This document shows positions 33,260-46,139 of a DNA stretch of 64,000 nucleotides, one piece after another. Below the pieces are notes generated by a model. The model had not been told where the DNA came from and did no database searches. It saw only the letters and a list, made by a program, of their open reading frames with translations. The DNA is from Notamacropus eugenii (taxonomy: Eukaryota; Chordata; Mammalia; Diprotodontia; Macropodidae): assembly GCF_028372415.1 (NCBI RefSeq), contig NC_092874.1:334074651-334138650 (forward strand). Direction: 5' to 3'. The position numbers were made by a program, and so were the translations under genes. Each line of letters opens with the position of its first letter. The stretch's first letter is position 1.

Positions 33260-35235
33260 CTACTCTGTTAAATTTGAAATACACAGAAAATGTCATCAGC
33301 ATTTCTATACATTGCTGACAAAACCCTGAAAGAAGAGATATTAAGAAATAATTTATGTAAAAGATTGTAAACAATATAAAATACTTAGGAGTATACCTGC
33401 TAAGACAAACCCAGGAATCATATGAATATAATTATAAGATGCTTTTTATATAAATAAAGTCAGATTTAAATAATTGGAGAAGTATAATTGTTCATGGGTG
33501 GGCTGAGCCAATATAATAAAAATAACAATTCCACCTAAACTTATGTATTTATTCAGTGCCATCCCAATTAAACTACCATCAGTATGGTAATAAAATAATA
33601 AATAATAATAGAAAATATAATAAAATAATAAAATTAATTTGGAAGAACAAAAAATCAAGAATATAAAAGGAATTAATTTAAAAAATGTAAAGGAAGTCTA
33701 GCAATACCAGATCTTAAACTGTATTATAAGGTGACGATTATCAAAACTATCTTCTACTGACTAAGAAATAGAATGGTAGATCAGTGGAATAGAGTAGGTA
33801 TACAATACACAGTGGTAAATGACTATAGTAACCTCATGTTTGTTAAACACAAAGATCTAAGTTTTTGGGATAAGAACTCATTATTTGTTTAAAAAATTGT
33901 TGGGAAAACTGGAAAGCAGTCTGGCAGAAACTAGGTATAGACAAATATCTTACATCATTTGTCAAGATAAGGTCAAAATAGATACATGATCTAGCCAGAG
34001 GTGGGGAACCTGTGGCCTTGAGGCTACATCTGGCCCTCTAGGTCCTCCAGTACAGCCCTTTGACTGAGTCCAAACGTCATGAACAAATCCCCTTGCATAA
34101 AGAGAGATATCATAAATAAGTTAAAAGAACATGGAAAATATTGCCTATCAGATTTATGGCTAAGAGAAGAATATGAATAAATGAGACAGAGTATTGAGGG
34201 GTGCAAAATGGATAATTTTGATTACATTAAGTTAAAAAGGTTTTGTACAAATAAAACCAATATAGTAAAGATCAGAAGGAAAGCAGAAAATTGAGAAAAA
34301 AAATTATAGTTTGTTGGATAAAGGCCTCATGTCTTAAATATATAGAGAACTGAGTCAAATTTAGAAGGCTATGAGTCATTCTCCAATTGATAAATGGTCA
34401 AAGGATACAACAGGCAGTTTTTGGAAGAAGAAAACAAAGCAATATAATAGTTATTTCAGTAAATGCTTCAGACCATTATTGATCAGAGAAATGCAAATTA
34501 AAACAATCCTGAGGTACCATCTCACAGCTATCAGACTGGCTAAAATAGTAAAAGAGGAAAATGACAAGTATTAGAGGGGATGTGGAAAAATCAGGACACT
34601 GATGCACTGTGGGTGGAATTATGAAGTGATCCAACCATTTTAGAGAGCAGTTTGGAATTATGCCCAAAGAGTTATAAAACTGTGTATACCATCTGACCCA
34701 GACCATGATTTGGTTTGTTTCCCATGGTAATTGGGGGAAAGAAAAAGAACCTATGTATTTTAATGTTTTTACAGCAGCTCTCTTTGTGGTGGCAAAGAAC
34801 TGGGAAGTGAGGGGATGCCCTTCAACTGGGGAATGGCTGAATGTAGTACATGATAATAATGGATTACTACTGTGCAGTGAGAAATGACAAGCAGGTTGGT
34901 TTTAGAAAAACATGAAGTCTTGTATGAAATAATACGGAGTAAAATGAACAGAAACTAAAAAACTTGGTATACAGTAACAGCAATATTGTTCAAAGAGTAG
35001 CTGTGAATGGCTAAGCTATTCTGAGTAATATGGTCATTCATATCAACTATGAAGGACTTATGAAGGAAAATGTTATCCACCTCCAGAGAAAGAACTGATA
35101 TGTGAAAGTATGTATTGTATGGTTACACATACACATGCACGTGCACACCCCACATGTTGGCCTTTTGTAATTCGAAGTTGGAAGGGAGGGAAGGAGACAA
35201 CTTGGAACTCAAAATTTAACAAAAATGTTGTTTTA
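33260..35235 (+). repeat. L1 ORF2 C-terminal region and 3' UTR
   Basis: Sense L1: 'AAGGAAGTCTAGCAATACC', 'GGAAAGCAGTCTGGCAGAAAC', 'AATGCAAATTAAAACAATCC', 'TTTGTGGTGGCAAAGAACTG', ending with 'TTGGAACTCAAAATTTAAC'. Frames are broken. A MITE at 33996-34095 interrupts it. Confidence 0.78.
33996..34095 (+). mobile_element. hAT-type MITE inserted in L1
   Basis: 'CAGAGGTGGGGAACCTGTGG' to 'CATGAACAAATCCCCTTG'. It interrupts the L1 reading, which resumes with 'CATAAAGAGAGATATCATAA'. Same family as 20631-20758. Only half of a full element is kept. Confidence 0.65.
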
Positions 35236-36104
35236 AAAAGATAACTTTAAAAAGAGAGCTATATAGAAAAAAGCTGCATGTAAGCAAAATAAGTAAGATG
35301 CAAAGAACAGAGAGTATTGTAACTTTAGAAAAAGCAGTTTCAGTTGAGTGATAAAAACCAGATTACAAGGGGTTGAAAACTGAATGAGAGGAGAAAAAGT
35401 CGAAGCAACTAGTGTAGAAAGTTTTTATTAAGAATTTGACTGAGAAAGGAAAGAGAAAGAGAGCATGATAGCTTGAGGAGATGATTAGGTCAAGTGAAGG
35501 TTTTTTAATGTTGGGGGAAACCTGGACTTGTTTGTGGGCAGTAGGAAAGGAACCTGTCGAAAGGCAAGGTAATGAGTTAGGGGGGAAAATGGTAGTCATT
35601 TTTTGTATAAGAATTAGTTTACTTAAGTCTTTGTCATCATGTCTTTGGCCATGGGATGCACCTTTTGGTTACAGCGTAACTCTGAAAGATTAGTTATAGA
35701 GGTATTAAGATTTGCATGGAGGAAATGCCCACACTGATGAGATTACAAATTCCTGAAGCAATGGGATCCTGAAGGAGGGAGTGAGTTTATCAGGTATTTT
35801 TTCTGAGAAAAGATTTTGCTTAGTGATAGGAAAAGATGAGTGTCCTAGGACATTGAGGACACAGCAGGGTTGAGGTAAGGGAAAAGGCAAAGAACAGGCT
35901 ACGACCATTCTTATACCTAGTGAACTGTGACTTTCCCCTTCTAGAACTAGGCATCTGGAGCTTGTTACTTCAAAGGTTTTTATTCCTAGCTTTTAGATCT
36001 AAGAGTTTGTACCTCATCCTTACCAAGTAACATAGAGACAGGTGACAACTGTATAGAGGGGAAAGCAGAAGCTTTTGATGGCAATGAGAGTTGGGTTCTT
36101 ATGA

Positions 36105-36295
36105 CCACAGGATCATAGATTTTCAGTTGGAAGGGACCAAAAGCAGCCATTTAGTCTACCCCCCTTCATTCTACAAATTAGACCTAAGAGAGGCAATGTG
36201 GCTTGCCGGAAGTCATAGTAAGTGGCAGAGCTGGGATATGAACCCATGCTCCTTTACATCAAATCTAATATTCTTCATGCCATACCACTATGGTT
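36105..36295 (-). repeat. MIR/L3-tailed SINE-like repeat
   Basis: 'GATCATAGATTTTCAGTTGG', 'AAGGGACCAAAAGCAGCC', 'AGTGGCAGAGCTGGGATATG' and 'AACCCATGCTCCTTTACATC'. Related copies are at 41765-41850, 43690-43830, 46140-46230 and 62350-62515. The family name is uncertain. Confidence 0.5.
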
Positions 36296-36868
36296 TAGAA
36301 GAGGTAAATTTGCAAAGACTTTCTGTACGTGTTTGAAAGACCAGAATGAGTAGAACACCAAGAGATACTTAAGACCAGGCTTTATGATTCTGCTCTATCA
36401 TTATAGTGGGGGCACATTGTTCTGGCAGGTTTCACTTGGAGCATATCGTTTCTGTCTGCAACAAATGATCAACCTGACATAGTGAAAAGAACCCTGGGGA
36501 CATGGTTGTAGTTCCAGCCTTACCGCTAGATTGCTGTGGATCCTTGATTTTGCACCTTTGAGAGTCTTTGAAGCCCAACCCCGCAGTGCCAAACCTGTTC
36601 TACCTATCCCTCCTGGCTTGTCCACCTGGGACCCTGCCAGGAATATGATTCCTCCCTAGAAGGATCCTCAGAACCAATATAAACATCAGCCTGACACCTA
36701 AGCCTAAATACTATGACTTCTCTGAATGGAAGAGCTGGGAACCTGTCTATGTCATCTTGACCTCCTGGCAGATGGAGACTCAGGAGTCTTATTTTCAAGG
36801 ATATTGCAGTGTGGGAAACAGAGGAGCAGGGGGCCTTGAGCTATAACTGGCTTATCTTTCCCTCTCAG

Positions 36869-36969
36869 GAGAAAGCCATCAGCATTTGGGAGTCAAAGAA
36901 TTTCTTTATTGAACTTGAACCTCTTCCAGGGGCTGTGGAAGCTGTGAAAGAGATGGCCCGCTTAGAAAA
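36869..36969 (+). CDS. NT5M: NT5M exon 2
   Basis: Follows acceptor CTCTCAG and encodes EKAISIWESKNFFIELEPLPGAVEAVKEMARLE plus two bases of an Asn codon (residues 92-125). This is the cap-region helix and core strand segment of the deoxyribonucleotidase; the FFIELEPLPGA block is family-typical and the aromatic pair helps form the substrate pocket. Donor AAAA|GTAAGT, phase 2. Intron 1 upstream is 16.9 kb and holds most of the repeats in this half of the window. Confidence 0.96.
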
Positions 36970-37748
36970 GTAAGTTTATCCTTCTGCTTATACTACCACT
37001 TCTTGCACTTCCTCCTCTGCATCTCTGCTTTCCTCCTGCTGACTGGTTTGTGAGAGCTTCTGGGGTCTTCTCTGCCTTCTCTTGATTTTCTTTTCTTTTC
37101 CTCAGTAGCATACCATTTTTACTTTCAAGGCAAGAATTCTAACTGAATGTAATATTGATTTCATTTGGGAGGATTTTTCCCAATCTCACATCTGGAGAAT
37201 ATTCTAATGCGGTAGTGTTTTTTTTTTTTGAACGTTATAGTTTTGTTCCATTTCAGTAGTTTTGGAAAACATCTAGGGTTCCTTCATACATATTTGTTGG
37301 GTGCTTTTTTTTTTCCAGCTTGGATTGCAGTTGCTAAAATATTGATTGGATCTTTGCTGTGGGTATCAACTACATAATCTCTTTTCATTTGCCAAATGGC
37401 TTTAATCATAAAAGATGTTCACTTGAGCTGAACCTTAAAGGCAGCTAGTAATTTCAAGAGGTTGCAATGAATAGGGAGGGCATCCTGGGCATGGGGCACA
37501 GATGGTACACTTGTGAGTGAGTAGGTCAATTTGGCTGGAAGGTAAGGTAGAGGATATGAGAGGGAATAATAGGAAATTATTCTGGAAGAATAAATTGGAA
37601 TCAGATTGTGAAGTTCTTTAAATACTAAAAAGAGGCAGGAATAAGCCATTTCCCAGCAGCAGTGAGAAAAAAGAGTAACAGGAAAGGCTAATCATGGCTA
37701 TAGGAATGGCTTAGAAGTTTTTCTTCTCTTGTCTCCTTCTATCTATAG

Positions 37749-37809
37749 CACAGATGTGTTCATCTGCACAAGTCCTATCAAGAAATATGAGTACTGTCCT
37801 AATGAGAAG
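37749..37809 (+). CDS. NT5M: NT5M exon 3
   Basis: Follows acceptor CTATAG and completes the Asn codon: NTDVFICTSPIKKYEYCPNEK (residues 125-145). ICTSPIK is HAD motif II; Thr132/Ser133 and Lys136 are the phosphate-binding residues by homology. Donor AAG|GTAAGA, phase 0. Confidence 0.96.
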
Positions 37810-38244
37810 GTAAGATATAGATCCTGGGTCTCTGAGAGAGAGAGTCAAGGTTGCAGTAACACTTACCTTTTCCTCAAGTTGTTGGGTTTTGGCTCACCAC
37901 CTTTATTTTGGCTACTGGGCTGAAGGGACCTCAGCACACACATGAACCAGGATGAGTTAGCTGTAGTACTTGCTTTGGGAATTCCCATGATACATTACTT
38001 ACAGCTTCATGGATGGAAAAAGGGAGGATTCCTTCCCACTCCGTATAGTGATTGACTTCCAGATGCTGGGGGTCCAGTGTCAGGAAAAGCTGATTTTACG
38101 CTAACATTGCTGCCCGGGTTCTGGTGTTCGTATCCCACTGCATGTTATCACAAATGACTTTGCTGTGCCCTGGGACTTACTTGGCTTCAGTAATTGAAAT
38201 AGGGGTGCTAATGGGCCTCTCATTTCTTCCTGTTTATTTTCTAG

Positions 38245-38359
38245 TATGCCTGGGTAGAGAAACATTTTGGCCAGGAGTTTCTGGAGCAAATTGTACTCAC
38301 ACGGGATAAGACTGTGGTCTCTGGAGACCTCCTTATAGATGACCGACCAGATATAACAG
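38245..38359 (+). CDS. NT5M: NT5M exon 4
   Basis: Follows acceptor TTTCTAG: YAWVEKHFGQEFLEQIVLTR and on to LLIDDRPDITG (residues 146-184). Lys167 (TRDKT) is the HAD motif III lysine. Asp177/Asp178 in IDDRPD coordinate Mg2+ in motif IV. Donor ACAG|GTAAAG, phase 1. Confidence 0.96.
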
Positions 38360-38539
38360 GTAAAGGACATCTGGAGGAGAGAGAGAACATTTTTGGTTCA
38401 GGAACCAGTACTTATTCCAAAAGACCTGCTTCCTATCTTTTTCCTTTTACATAGGGTTTCCCTCCCTCCTAGTGCTTCCTGTCTGCCCAGCATTGTGTCA
38501 GTAAATAAGATATGATTCTTATCCTTTACTGTATATGCA

Positions 38540-38875
38540 TAGTGGGATGCCAGGTATTCAATCTGGATTTAAGAGACCAAGGTTCATGTCCAGGCTCAGT
38601 CTTTTGAACTTGGGCACGTCACCTTAGTTTCCTCCCTTGTAAAATGGGAGGTCAGATTGCATGTCCAATTTTGGCCCTAAATTCTGTGAACTGTAATCTT
38701 ACTGGGGAGACAGTGCTTAAATCCTGCATAGGCTAATAGAAAGAAAACTGAGCTGGTTGTGAGGAGACTTAGGCTTTAGTAATAGCCCAGTCATTGGGTA
38801 TCCCTGAGCCAATCATTTAAACCTTCTAGGCCTTAGTTTATTCATCTGAAAAATCAGTAGGGTTGACCTAGATGA
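38540..38875 (+). repeat. Two MIR SINEs in NT5M intron 4
   Basis: Copy 1, about 38540-38700 ('CTTTTGAACTTGGGCACGTC', 'GTAAAATGGGAGGTCAG'). Copy 2, about 38735-38875, continuing past 39091 ('GGGTATCCCTGAGCCAATC', 'GGTTGACCTAGATG'). Copy 2 is interrupted near its end by the MITE at 38875. Confidence 0.65.
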
Positions 38876-39091
38876 GGGGTTCCTAATCGTATTTGTGCCA
38901 CAGCCTGGTGAAACCTACAGACCCCTTCTCAGAATAATGTTTTGAAATAACTGAAGGATACACTAAATTTCAATTAGAGGTTAATAAAAATAAAGATGAA
39001 CTTTCACCCTCCCCCACCCATGTTCATAGGCCCTCCAAAATACATTCCCTGGTTTCCAAGGGGGTTAAAACCTCCGATTAAGAACCCCTGA
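38875..39091 (+). mobile_element. hAT-type MITE with 8-bp target duplication
   Basis: Inverted ends AGGGGTTCCTAATCG and CGATTAAGAACCCCTGA. Flanking CCTAGATG (38867-38874) and CCCAGATG (39092-39099) are an 8-bp target-site duplication with one mismatch, as hAT transposases make. Inserted in a MIR within NT5M intron 4. Non-coding. Confidence 0.8.
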
Positions 39092-39171
39092 CCCAGATGA
39101 TTCCTAAAGGGAATCCAGCTCTTATATCTTAAGTTTCTCCAAACAAGAGAGCAGTAAACAGCTGTATATAG

Positions 39172-39441
<270 letters not shown>

Positions 39442-42430
39442 AGGGACAGGCCCCTGCTTCTCTGGGATGTGGAAGATGTCCTAGGCCTGGTGTCACGTGT
39501 TGGGGTGGAGTGGGGTGGGGTGGGGAAAACAAGGGAAGGTGGGGGGATGGATGAGTTGCCTCCTTTGCAACCTTACTACGAAGAATTGGAGAGGAAGTGG
39601 CTCTGAAAGACCTACCCCAGGCTGTGGAAGGAAAGGAGACTGGGCTCAGTAAGTATCTGGCTACCACCATAGCACATGCTGGACCTCTTTGTACTCATCT
39701 TCTCCTTCCCCACTGTCCTACCTGGGCTTTTTTTTTTTTTTTAATCAGACTCTTAGCATATGCCAAGAAGGGAAGTTTACTCTTGCATTTTGGCATTCAA
39801 TGGCAGAGGCCATTCCCTCCAAAAGTTTGTCTAGAATAAGGCTATGTCACTTGAATAGAGGTTTGTCATTTGAACAAAGAGATCTATCCCCTACCCTTGC
39901 CCCACGCTTGAGGTTGCTCAAGCCAGTGTAGACTATAACCCTCTCATTTACTCAAAGAGTATGATGTACCTATAAAGGTCCAACAAATCAAATTTCAAGC
40001 TAGTGGGTTTTTGTGGCTGAGATCTGGATGGGAAGAGGGTGAAGGATCAGTCATGCGTTAACAATGGATGGTTGAGCTGTCCCTTGCCCTTTCCTGTAAT
40101 AGGTTCATCCCCAGACCGGTTCTGATAGGTCCTGGGGGGCATGGTCCTGTCTGTCTCCAGTGTTCTACTTTGACTCTATCCTTATGTTACCATCCTATTC
40201 CTAATGGGTTTGGGGTCAAAGTGGGTTCTTGGTGTTTCTTTATTCTACCTTTTTGGAGGATAGACAGGTGGTAGGGTTGGGGAGACACTCTAAGTCTTAC
40301 AGCCACAAGGGGGCCTGTGTCTCTTTTATCCATCTAGGATGTGGACTTGAGACCTCTTTCCTCTGGTGTCATGATCTGGCTTTAGAGCAACCTATGGCTG
40401 GAGGCTGTTGGCACTATAGGGGAGTCCCCAGGTGTCTGGGTTTCTGAGGCTTGTAGGTTTGAAGGCCCTAACCATGCCCTGATCTGCTTTTCCTGCTTCT
40501 AGGAAACCTCTGAGATCTCAGCTGCATCTCCATTAGTGTCCCCACTTGTCCCGCCCATCTCACTGCTTTTCTGAGGACTTCCCAGTCTCTTACCTGAGTA
40601 AGAGATGTAGATGTAGCCTGGATGAGGTTGTATGTGTTAGGGAAGCTTCAGGAACCCAACAGGTCTTCATTCTCACAGCTTCTCTGATATCAAATGGGTC
40701 CTTTTCTTACATATGTCAGGAGTGCTTAGAACTGGCTTACAAAAGGAGGAAGTGGTGTGAGCAGAATCAGACTGGAAATGGGCCTTGCTATCGTGGAGCT
40801 CTCTACCCTACCCCAAACCCCAGATAGCTTAGGTATACCACCTACCCTGCTGCCCTCTTGGTGATCCCACATCCCACCCCAGTGAAAATGAATGGTCTGA
40901 AATCACTTTATCTCTTCCTTACTATAATAAGTAGCTTTTTATTCTATCCCTTTCCCTAGCCGTTATCCCTCTCAAGTGCCTTTCCGCTGTCCATTGATAT
41001 CCTGCCCCCATTGCCAAGAAAAATGTTCCTGCAAACCTTAAAGGATTTGAGCAAGGGTCACAGGAAGATAACAACACTGAATCCTAAACCTTGTCCTGAA
41101 GGGGGAAAGGGAAAGAGATTGAGCTTGGTCAGAAAGAGGCAACCCGATGGAAAGTCCACCTATTCATTGGTCTTTACTGTACCACACTACCCTTTTCCAC
41201 AGGGAAAGAATCTTCCGTTGTTGCTCTGTGCTCTGGAAGGCCTGAACAAGGATATCCCAAGACCCCATCCCCTCAGAAGCAGAAACTTATCATCCCCCTT
41301 TGCCTGGAACTTCCGATGAGGTCTTAGAATCATAGGATCCCAGGTGGGAGAAGCCTCCTGGTGCATTCTGTCCATGTTCAGGAGTTACTTACCTGATTCC
41401 AGCCTGGTTGTTCACAGAAGGAAGCAGTAACTAGAAATGACCCCCTGCTCCCAAGGGGGTGCCTACAGGAACAGCCATTGCTTATACCTCCTCCTGAATC
41501 TCTTGGCTCTTGCAGGTCTGGGATGAAGAGCTAGGAAAGAGGCTTGTTTTCTAAAGCATGACTTTATGCCCAACAAGCCCTTCTGTGAGGTCAGTGATGA
41601 TCTTGAGAATTCCCAGACTAAAACTGTGGTAGCTCAAGATAAACTTTCATACCTCTACTCATTTGTGGACACCTGTGGAAGGAAATAGGCTGGACTGTAT
41701 AGTAACTAGTGACAGATGAAGGATGGAGAAGGAGAGGTGGTTGGTTTTACAGATCAAATTAGAGAATTTGAGAGCTGGAAGGGACCATAGAGATAATCCA
41801 GGGCCTCAACTGAGCCTGGCTCGACCTCCAAATGTAGCTGATGAGGAATAGGCCTAAGGATAGAGACTGGCCTCTTTCCTCCTGTCACAATTACCAAGGC
41901 ACCCTACAGCCTATTGTTAGAGCTAGTTTGCTCTCCTCCCTTTTTATCTTCCCCTTCTCCCAGACCTCCCCCCCACCCTAATGACCAGTCCTGCTAGATC
42001 TAACTCCTCCCCTCCCCTTAGTCACTAAATCAGCAAGCATGTATTAAGCACCTACCATGTGCTAGGCACTGTGCTAACCATTGGGGATATAAAGAAAAAC
42101 CCAAAACCATCTGCCCTCAGAGCTTGTATCCCAGTGAGGCAGATCACATGTACACAACAGAGTAGAGGGGAGGCCACCTGGAGGTGTATAGTGTCAGTTT
42201 ACACAGAGACAATGCATAGACAAACAACATAAATACAGCTCTGGTCAGTCCTGTGTGATGTGGTATTGAAAGCACAGCTGTTGGGGTCAGAAGACCTAGC
42301 TTGGACTTGGATTTGACCTCTTCTCTTTCAGCCTCACCTTTTAACATCCATAAAATGAGGAGAATACTACTTGTACTATCTACCTCACAGGATTGTGGAG
42401 AAGAAAGCACTTTGTGTAAATAAACTTTTA
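39442..42430 (+). other. NT5M: Probable NT5M 3' UTR and downstream flank
   Basis: About 2.5 kb of largely repeat-free sequence follows the stop. No strong early AATAAA is seen. Weak candidates are TATAATAAG near 40925 and AATAAA near 42419, the latter within a MIR-like stretch. The polyadenylation site cannot be fixed from sequence. Repeats at the end: 41765-41850 (MIR/L3-like), 42030-42180 (dispersed family), 42255-42425 (MIR). Short open frames in it are not credible genes. Confidence 0.45.
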
Positions 42431-43155
42431 CTCATGTCAAGAAGGAAGGAGACAGCCATTCCACCACTCCTGGGCTTACCACTTAGGGATTTATTTGTTT
42501 CCTATTTTCAGAGACTCCTGGCAGAATTTTCCCTCTAGTGCTATACATCTTATGTGTACTATTAGTGCCACCTTCTGGACATAATGGAGACCTCCATCTT
42601 CCCCAGACATCCAGGGAAAAAGCTGAAGCGAACATCACATTTCTTAAATCAGTATCTATCCAAATGGTTGTTATCTCCTTAAAGCTACTGTGGAAGTCTG
42701 TGTGCTTATTTCAGTGATGGCTTTGTTGGTCAGAACATTTCAGAGAGTCCTTTTTTTGGGGAGGGGGGAGCTGCCCTCATAGCTGTAGTCACATCTTTTC
42801 CCTCCTCAATCCCACAATGAGTGATACTTCTCCTCACCTTCTCTTTGGGTTGTGGAACCAGCCAAAAGGCATTCAGAAGTCAAAAGTCAAGTCCATTCTC
42901 AGTAGGCAAAGATTTGTCACTCTCAAGGATATTTCAGAGAATGCCCTGCAGGTTCTGAAGGCAAGAAGGGTCCTTGAGCATCCTGCATCCTGGCTGCATT
43001 GTTGGAGTTAAGTGTGGCTTTCTTAGAGATGTCCCTTATTTGGGGCTGTAAGTACTGGTATGTTTATTAAATCAGTGGCATTACTTTTTAGTTACATTTT
43101 GTACATGTGTTTCTTTTTAAGTTCTATGGAATCCTTTTGTTTTGACATCACCCAC
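42430..43155. other. Unassigned flank, no gene seen
   Basis: Mostly unique sequence. A 64-codon frame (42817-43011, MSDTSPHLLFGLWNQ...) has no recognisable domain or splice context and is not called. Confidence 0.4.
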
Positions 43156-43159
43156 ATTT

Positions 43160-43405
43160 CCAAATATAGACAGCTAAGTGGCACAGTGGATAGAGAGCTA
43201 AACCTGGAGACAGGAAGACTGATCTTTGAGTTCAGTGTCATGCCTCAGACACTTACTAGCTGTGGGACCCGGGATAAATCACTTAATGCTGTTTGCCTCA
43301 GAGTCCTCATCTGTAAAATGACCTGGAGAAGGAAATGGCAAACCACTCTAACATCCTCGCCGAAAAAACTCCAAATGGGATCAAGAAGAGTCTGACACGA
43401 CTAAA
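43160..43405 (+). repeat. MAR1-type CORE-SINE
   Basis: 'GACAGCTAAGTGGCACAGTG', 'CTAGCTGTGGGACCCGGG', 'GGAGAAGGAAATGGCAAACC', 'AAGAGTCTGACACGACT': a near full-length sense copy. Confidence 0.85.
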
Positions 43406-43689
43406 CATTTCCAAAAATGCCCCTCCTTCACCCCTACCTTGTTAGTCTCCCCCCTATTAAACAACCAAGCAAAATCCAACAAAACCAGCTGACACATTGA
43501 CTCTCTGACAAATGCATTCCTTTAATTTGTACTCAACTTTCACAACTCCTCCCCATTACCCTACCTGCATGCACACACCTTTGGGTAAGTTTTAGTTAGC
43601 TGGAAGATTGACTATCCCACTCTTGGAGATGCTGCTAGGAGAGCAGTGCAGGCCTGTTGCTCTCTAAAACAAAGAGCTGGGAACCCTGG

Positions 43690-44560
43690 TTTAGTATTGT
43701 AGATCTAGAGCTGCTAGTGTCTTCACTGGTCATCTAGCTCAATCTCTTTTTACAAACCAGTGAACTGAGCCAGAAGCTAAGTGATTTGCCTGTGGACAAA
43801 CAGCTAAATGACTAGTGTAGCTGAGTTAGAGTAGATAGGGGCTGCTCTAAAAGGAGCTGACAGTTGAGTTTGCATATGCAACTGGCACAGGCACAGGAAA
43901 TGAGGAATCCTTCCCCATATGTGGTGATACCAGCAGAATGGGTGATGGAGTCATGCTGCTCATTTGTAACATACTCGCCCACTCTTGGAGCTTCGCTTTG
44001 GATAACTCCTTTCCTCCATCTGCCCTTTATGAAAAACAAGGGGAAGAGACAGAAAAGTACTGCCCTCAATCCCCCCCGTACTGAAGACAGGACCCTTGAC
44101 ATATTCATCTTTATACCCCAAGCAACACTGAGCACCCATGAACTGCAGACCAAGGATCAAGTCTTGTTGAAGTGCAAAGTTAGGGCAATGAGAAGAGCCA
44201 AAGCAGTCATTTAACAGGTATGTGTTGACTGTCAGCCTTCTCTCCAGCTCCATGGGGAATTCAATTTGGAAAATTAAGCACCAACTGAATGTCAGGTACT
44301 ATATGAGGTGATGGGGGTGCAGACAAAGAAACAAACAGTTCCTGCTCTGAGTTTTTTTTAAGTTTACATTCTATTAGCAGGCAATTATTATGTATATGAA
44401 AAACAAATAGAAAATAATTCTTTCAGGGAGGACTCCCATAAGTGAGGACACCAGGATAGGCTTCTTAGGAGGTGGTGGTGCAGCTGAGCTGGGAAGAGAG
44501 GTAAGAATTCTACGAGGGAGGGATGAGGATGCAATGAAGTCCAGGATGGGGGAAGGGCAG
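43690..44560 (+). repeat. MIR/L3-like repeat and dispersed 'AAGCACC' family repeat
   Basis: 43690-43830 resembles 36105-36295 in part. 44265-44560 belongs to the family at 42030 ('TTAAGCACCAACTGAATGTC', then a 'GGAAGAGAGGTAAGAATTC' type 3' part). The 43820-44250 stretch between them holds overlapping open frames on both strands with no recognisable product. Confidence 0.4.
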
Positions 44561-44804
44561 GAGATAGAATGTGTATGTAACAAGTAAGCCAGTTTGTCTG
44601 GGCCATGAAGTGATTGAAAAGGAATGATGTATATAATAAGTAAGATTAGACAAGTAAGTTAGAGCTAGACTGTATGCAAGATAAATGTTAAGATGTAACC
44701 ACTGCCTACAGAGAAAATAACACCAAGAACAAATAAGTGATTTTTTTTTGGTGGATTGGACCTGTCATTCAAGGTAGGGAGTTCCTGGTGAGGTACTTTT
44801 TCTC

Positions 44805-45755
44805 TTAATATTTTTAAATAAATAGTATTTTATTTTTTCCAAACACGTGTGAAGATAATTTTTAACATTAATTTTTAAAAAAATGTTGAGTTCCACAGTT
44901 TTCTCCCTTCCCCCCCAAAATGGCAAGGTTATATATGTGTAATCATGTAAAACATATTTCCATATTAGTCATGTTGTGAAAGAAGAAATAGGCCAAAAGA
45001 AAAAAATCACATACCAAAAAAAAATATAAAGTGAAAATAGTATGCTTCGATCTTCATTTAGAATCCATCCATTCTTTTCTCTGGACATGGACAGCATTTT
45101 CCATCATGAGTCTTTTGGAGTTGTCTTAGATCGTTGTAGAAGAACTAAGTCAATCATAGTTGGTCATCACACAATGTTGCTGTTATTGTGTGCAATGTTC
45201 CCTTGCTCAATTCACTTTGCATTAATTCGTTTAAGTCTTTCCAAGTTTTTCTAAAATCAGTGAGGCACTTTTTCTACCAATCGAAAACCTTCTTTATAAC
45301 ATTATTTTAGAGTTGCCTGAGGGATTGAGACATTCTAGGGGTTATAAAGTATGTGTTGAAGGTGGTTCTTGAACTAGGACTTTTTTTTTTTTTAACAATT
45401 ATTTTAGTTTTTAACTTTGACTTCCATAAGATTTTGAGTTCCAAATTTTTTCCCTTTCCTCCCTCCCTCCACAAGATGGCGTACAATCTGAAATAGGCTC
45501 TACTTAAACATTCATGTTAAACTTTTTTTCACATTAGTCATGATGTGAAGAAAAATTAGAACTAATGGGAGGAACAAGAAAGAAACAAAATGACAAAGAA
45601 AAGGAGAGCAAATAGTCTGCTTCCATATGCATTCAGACTGCAAAATTCTTTCTCTAGATGTGGATAGTGTTTTCCATCCAGTCTTTTGAAGTTGTCTTAG
45701 ATCCTTGTATTGCTGAGAAGAGCTAAGTCTTCAACTGGGACATCTTGACCATGGT
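44805..45755 (-). repeat. Two L1 3' ends in tandem
   Basis: Copy 1, 44805-45265: 'GTGTGAAGATAATTTTTAAC', 'TCATGTTGTGAAAGAAG', 'GACATGGACAGCATTTTCC'. Copy 2, 45378-45755: poly(T) start, 'GATTTTGAGTTCCAAATTT', 'CTCCACAAGATGGCG', 'GCTGAGAAGAGCTAAGTC'. Each is severely 5'-truncated; two independent insertions in the same orientation. Confidence 0.8.
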
Positions 45756-46139
45756 CAACTCTACCCACTATCCCAAACTGCCTCTCTAAGAGAACGTTAA
45801 ATACTAGTTTAGTAATGTGTGATCAGAAATGGAGGTAGTGAGTGATGACAGATGGACAGCTCAAGTGTAGCACTGCTACAGGTGTAAAATGCCTGGAGGA
45901 AGGTCTCTAGGATGGTAGAGGAACTATAGGAGAACATGGATAAGAATTATACAAATTAGGTATGAGTGGATTGTAAATTTGCCCCAATAAAGATGACATC
46001 TACATCAGAGAGATCATAGATCCCCTGAGGTATGGATAATTTAGGACAATAAGACCTTAGTTTCCTGGCAGAAGGATAAATGCAAAATAGAGAAATCAGA
46101 ATGGATTAGTGTTTCTGGGAAGGATTCAGAGCAGAGATG

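Noticed and set aside
43812-44253. Overlapping frames of about 100 codons on both strands
   Set aside because: No recognisable domain, mutual overlap, and no splice or promoter context.
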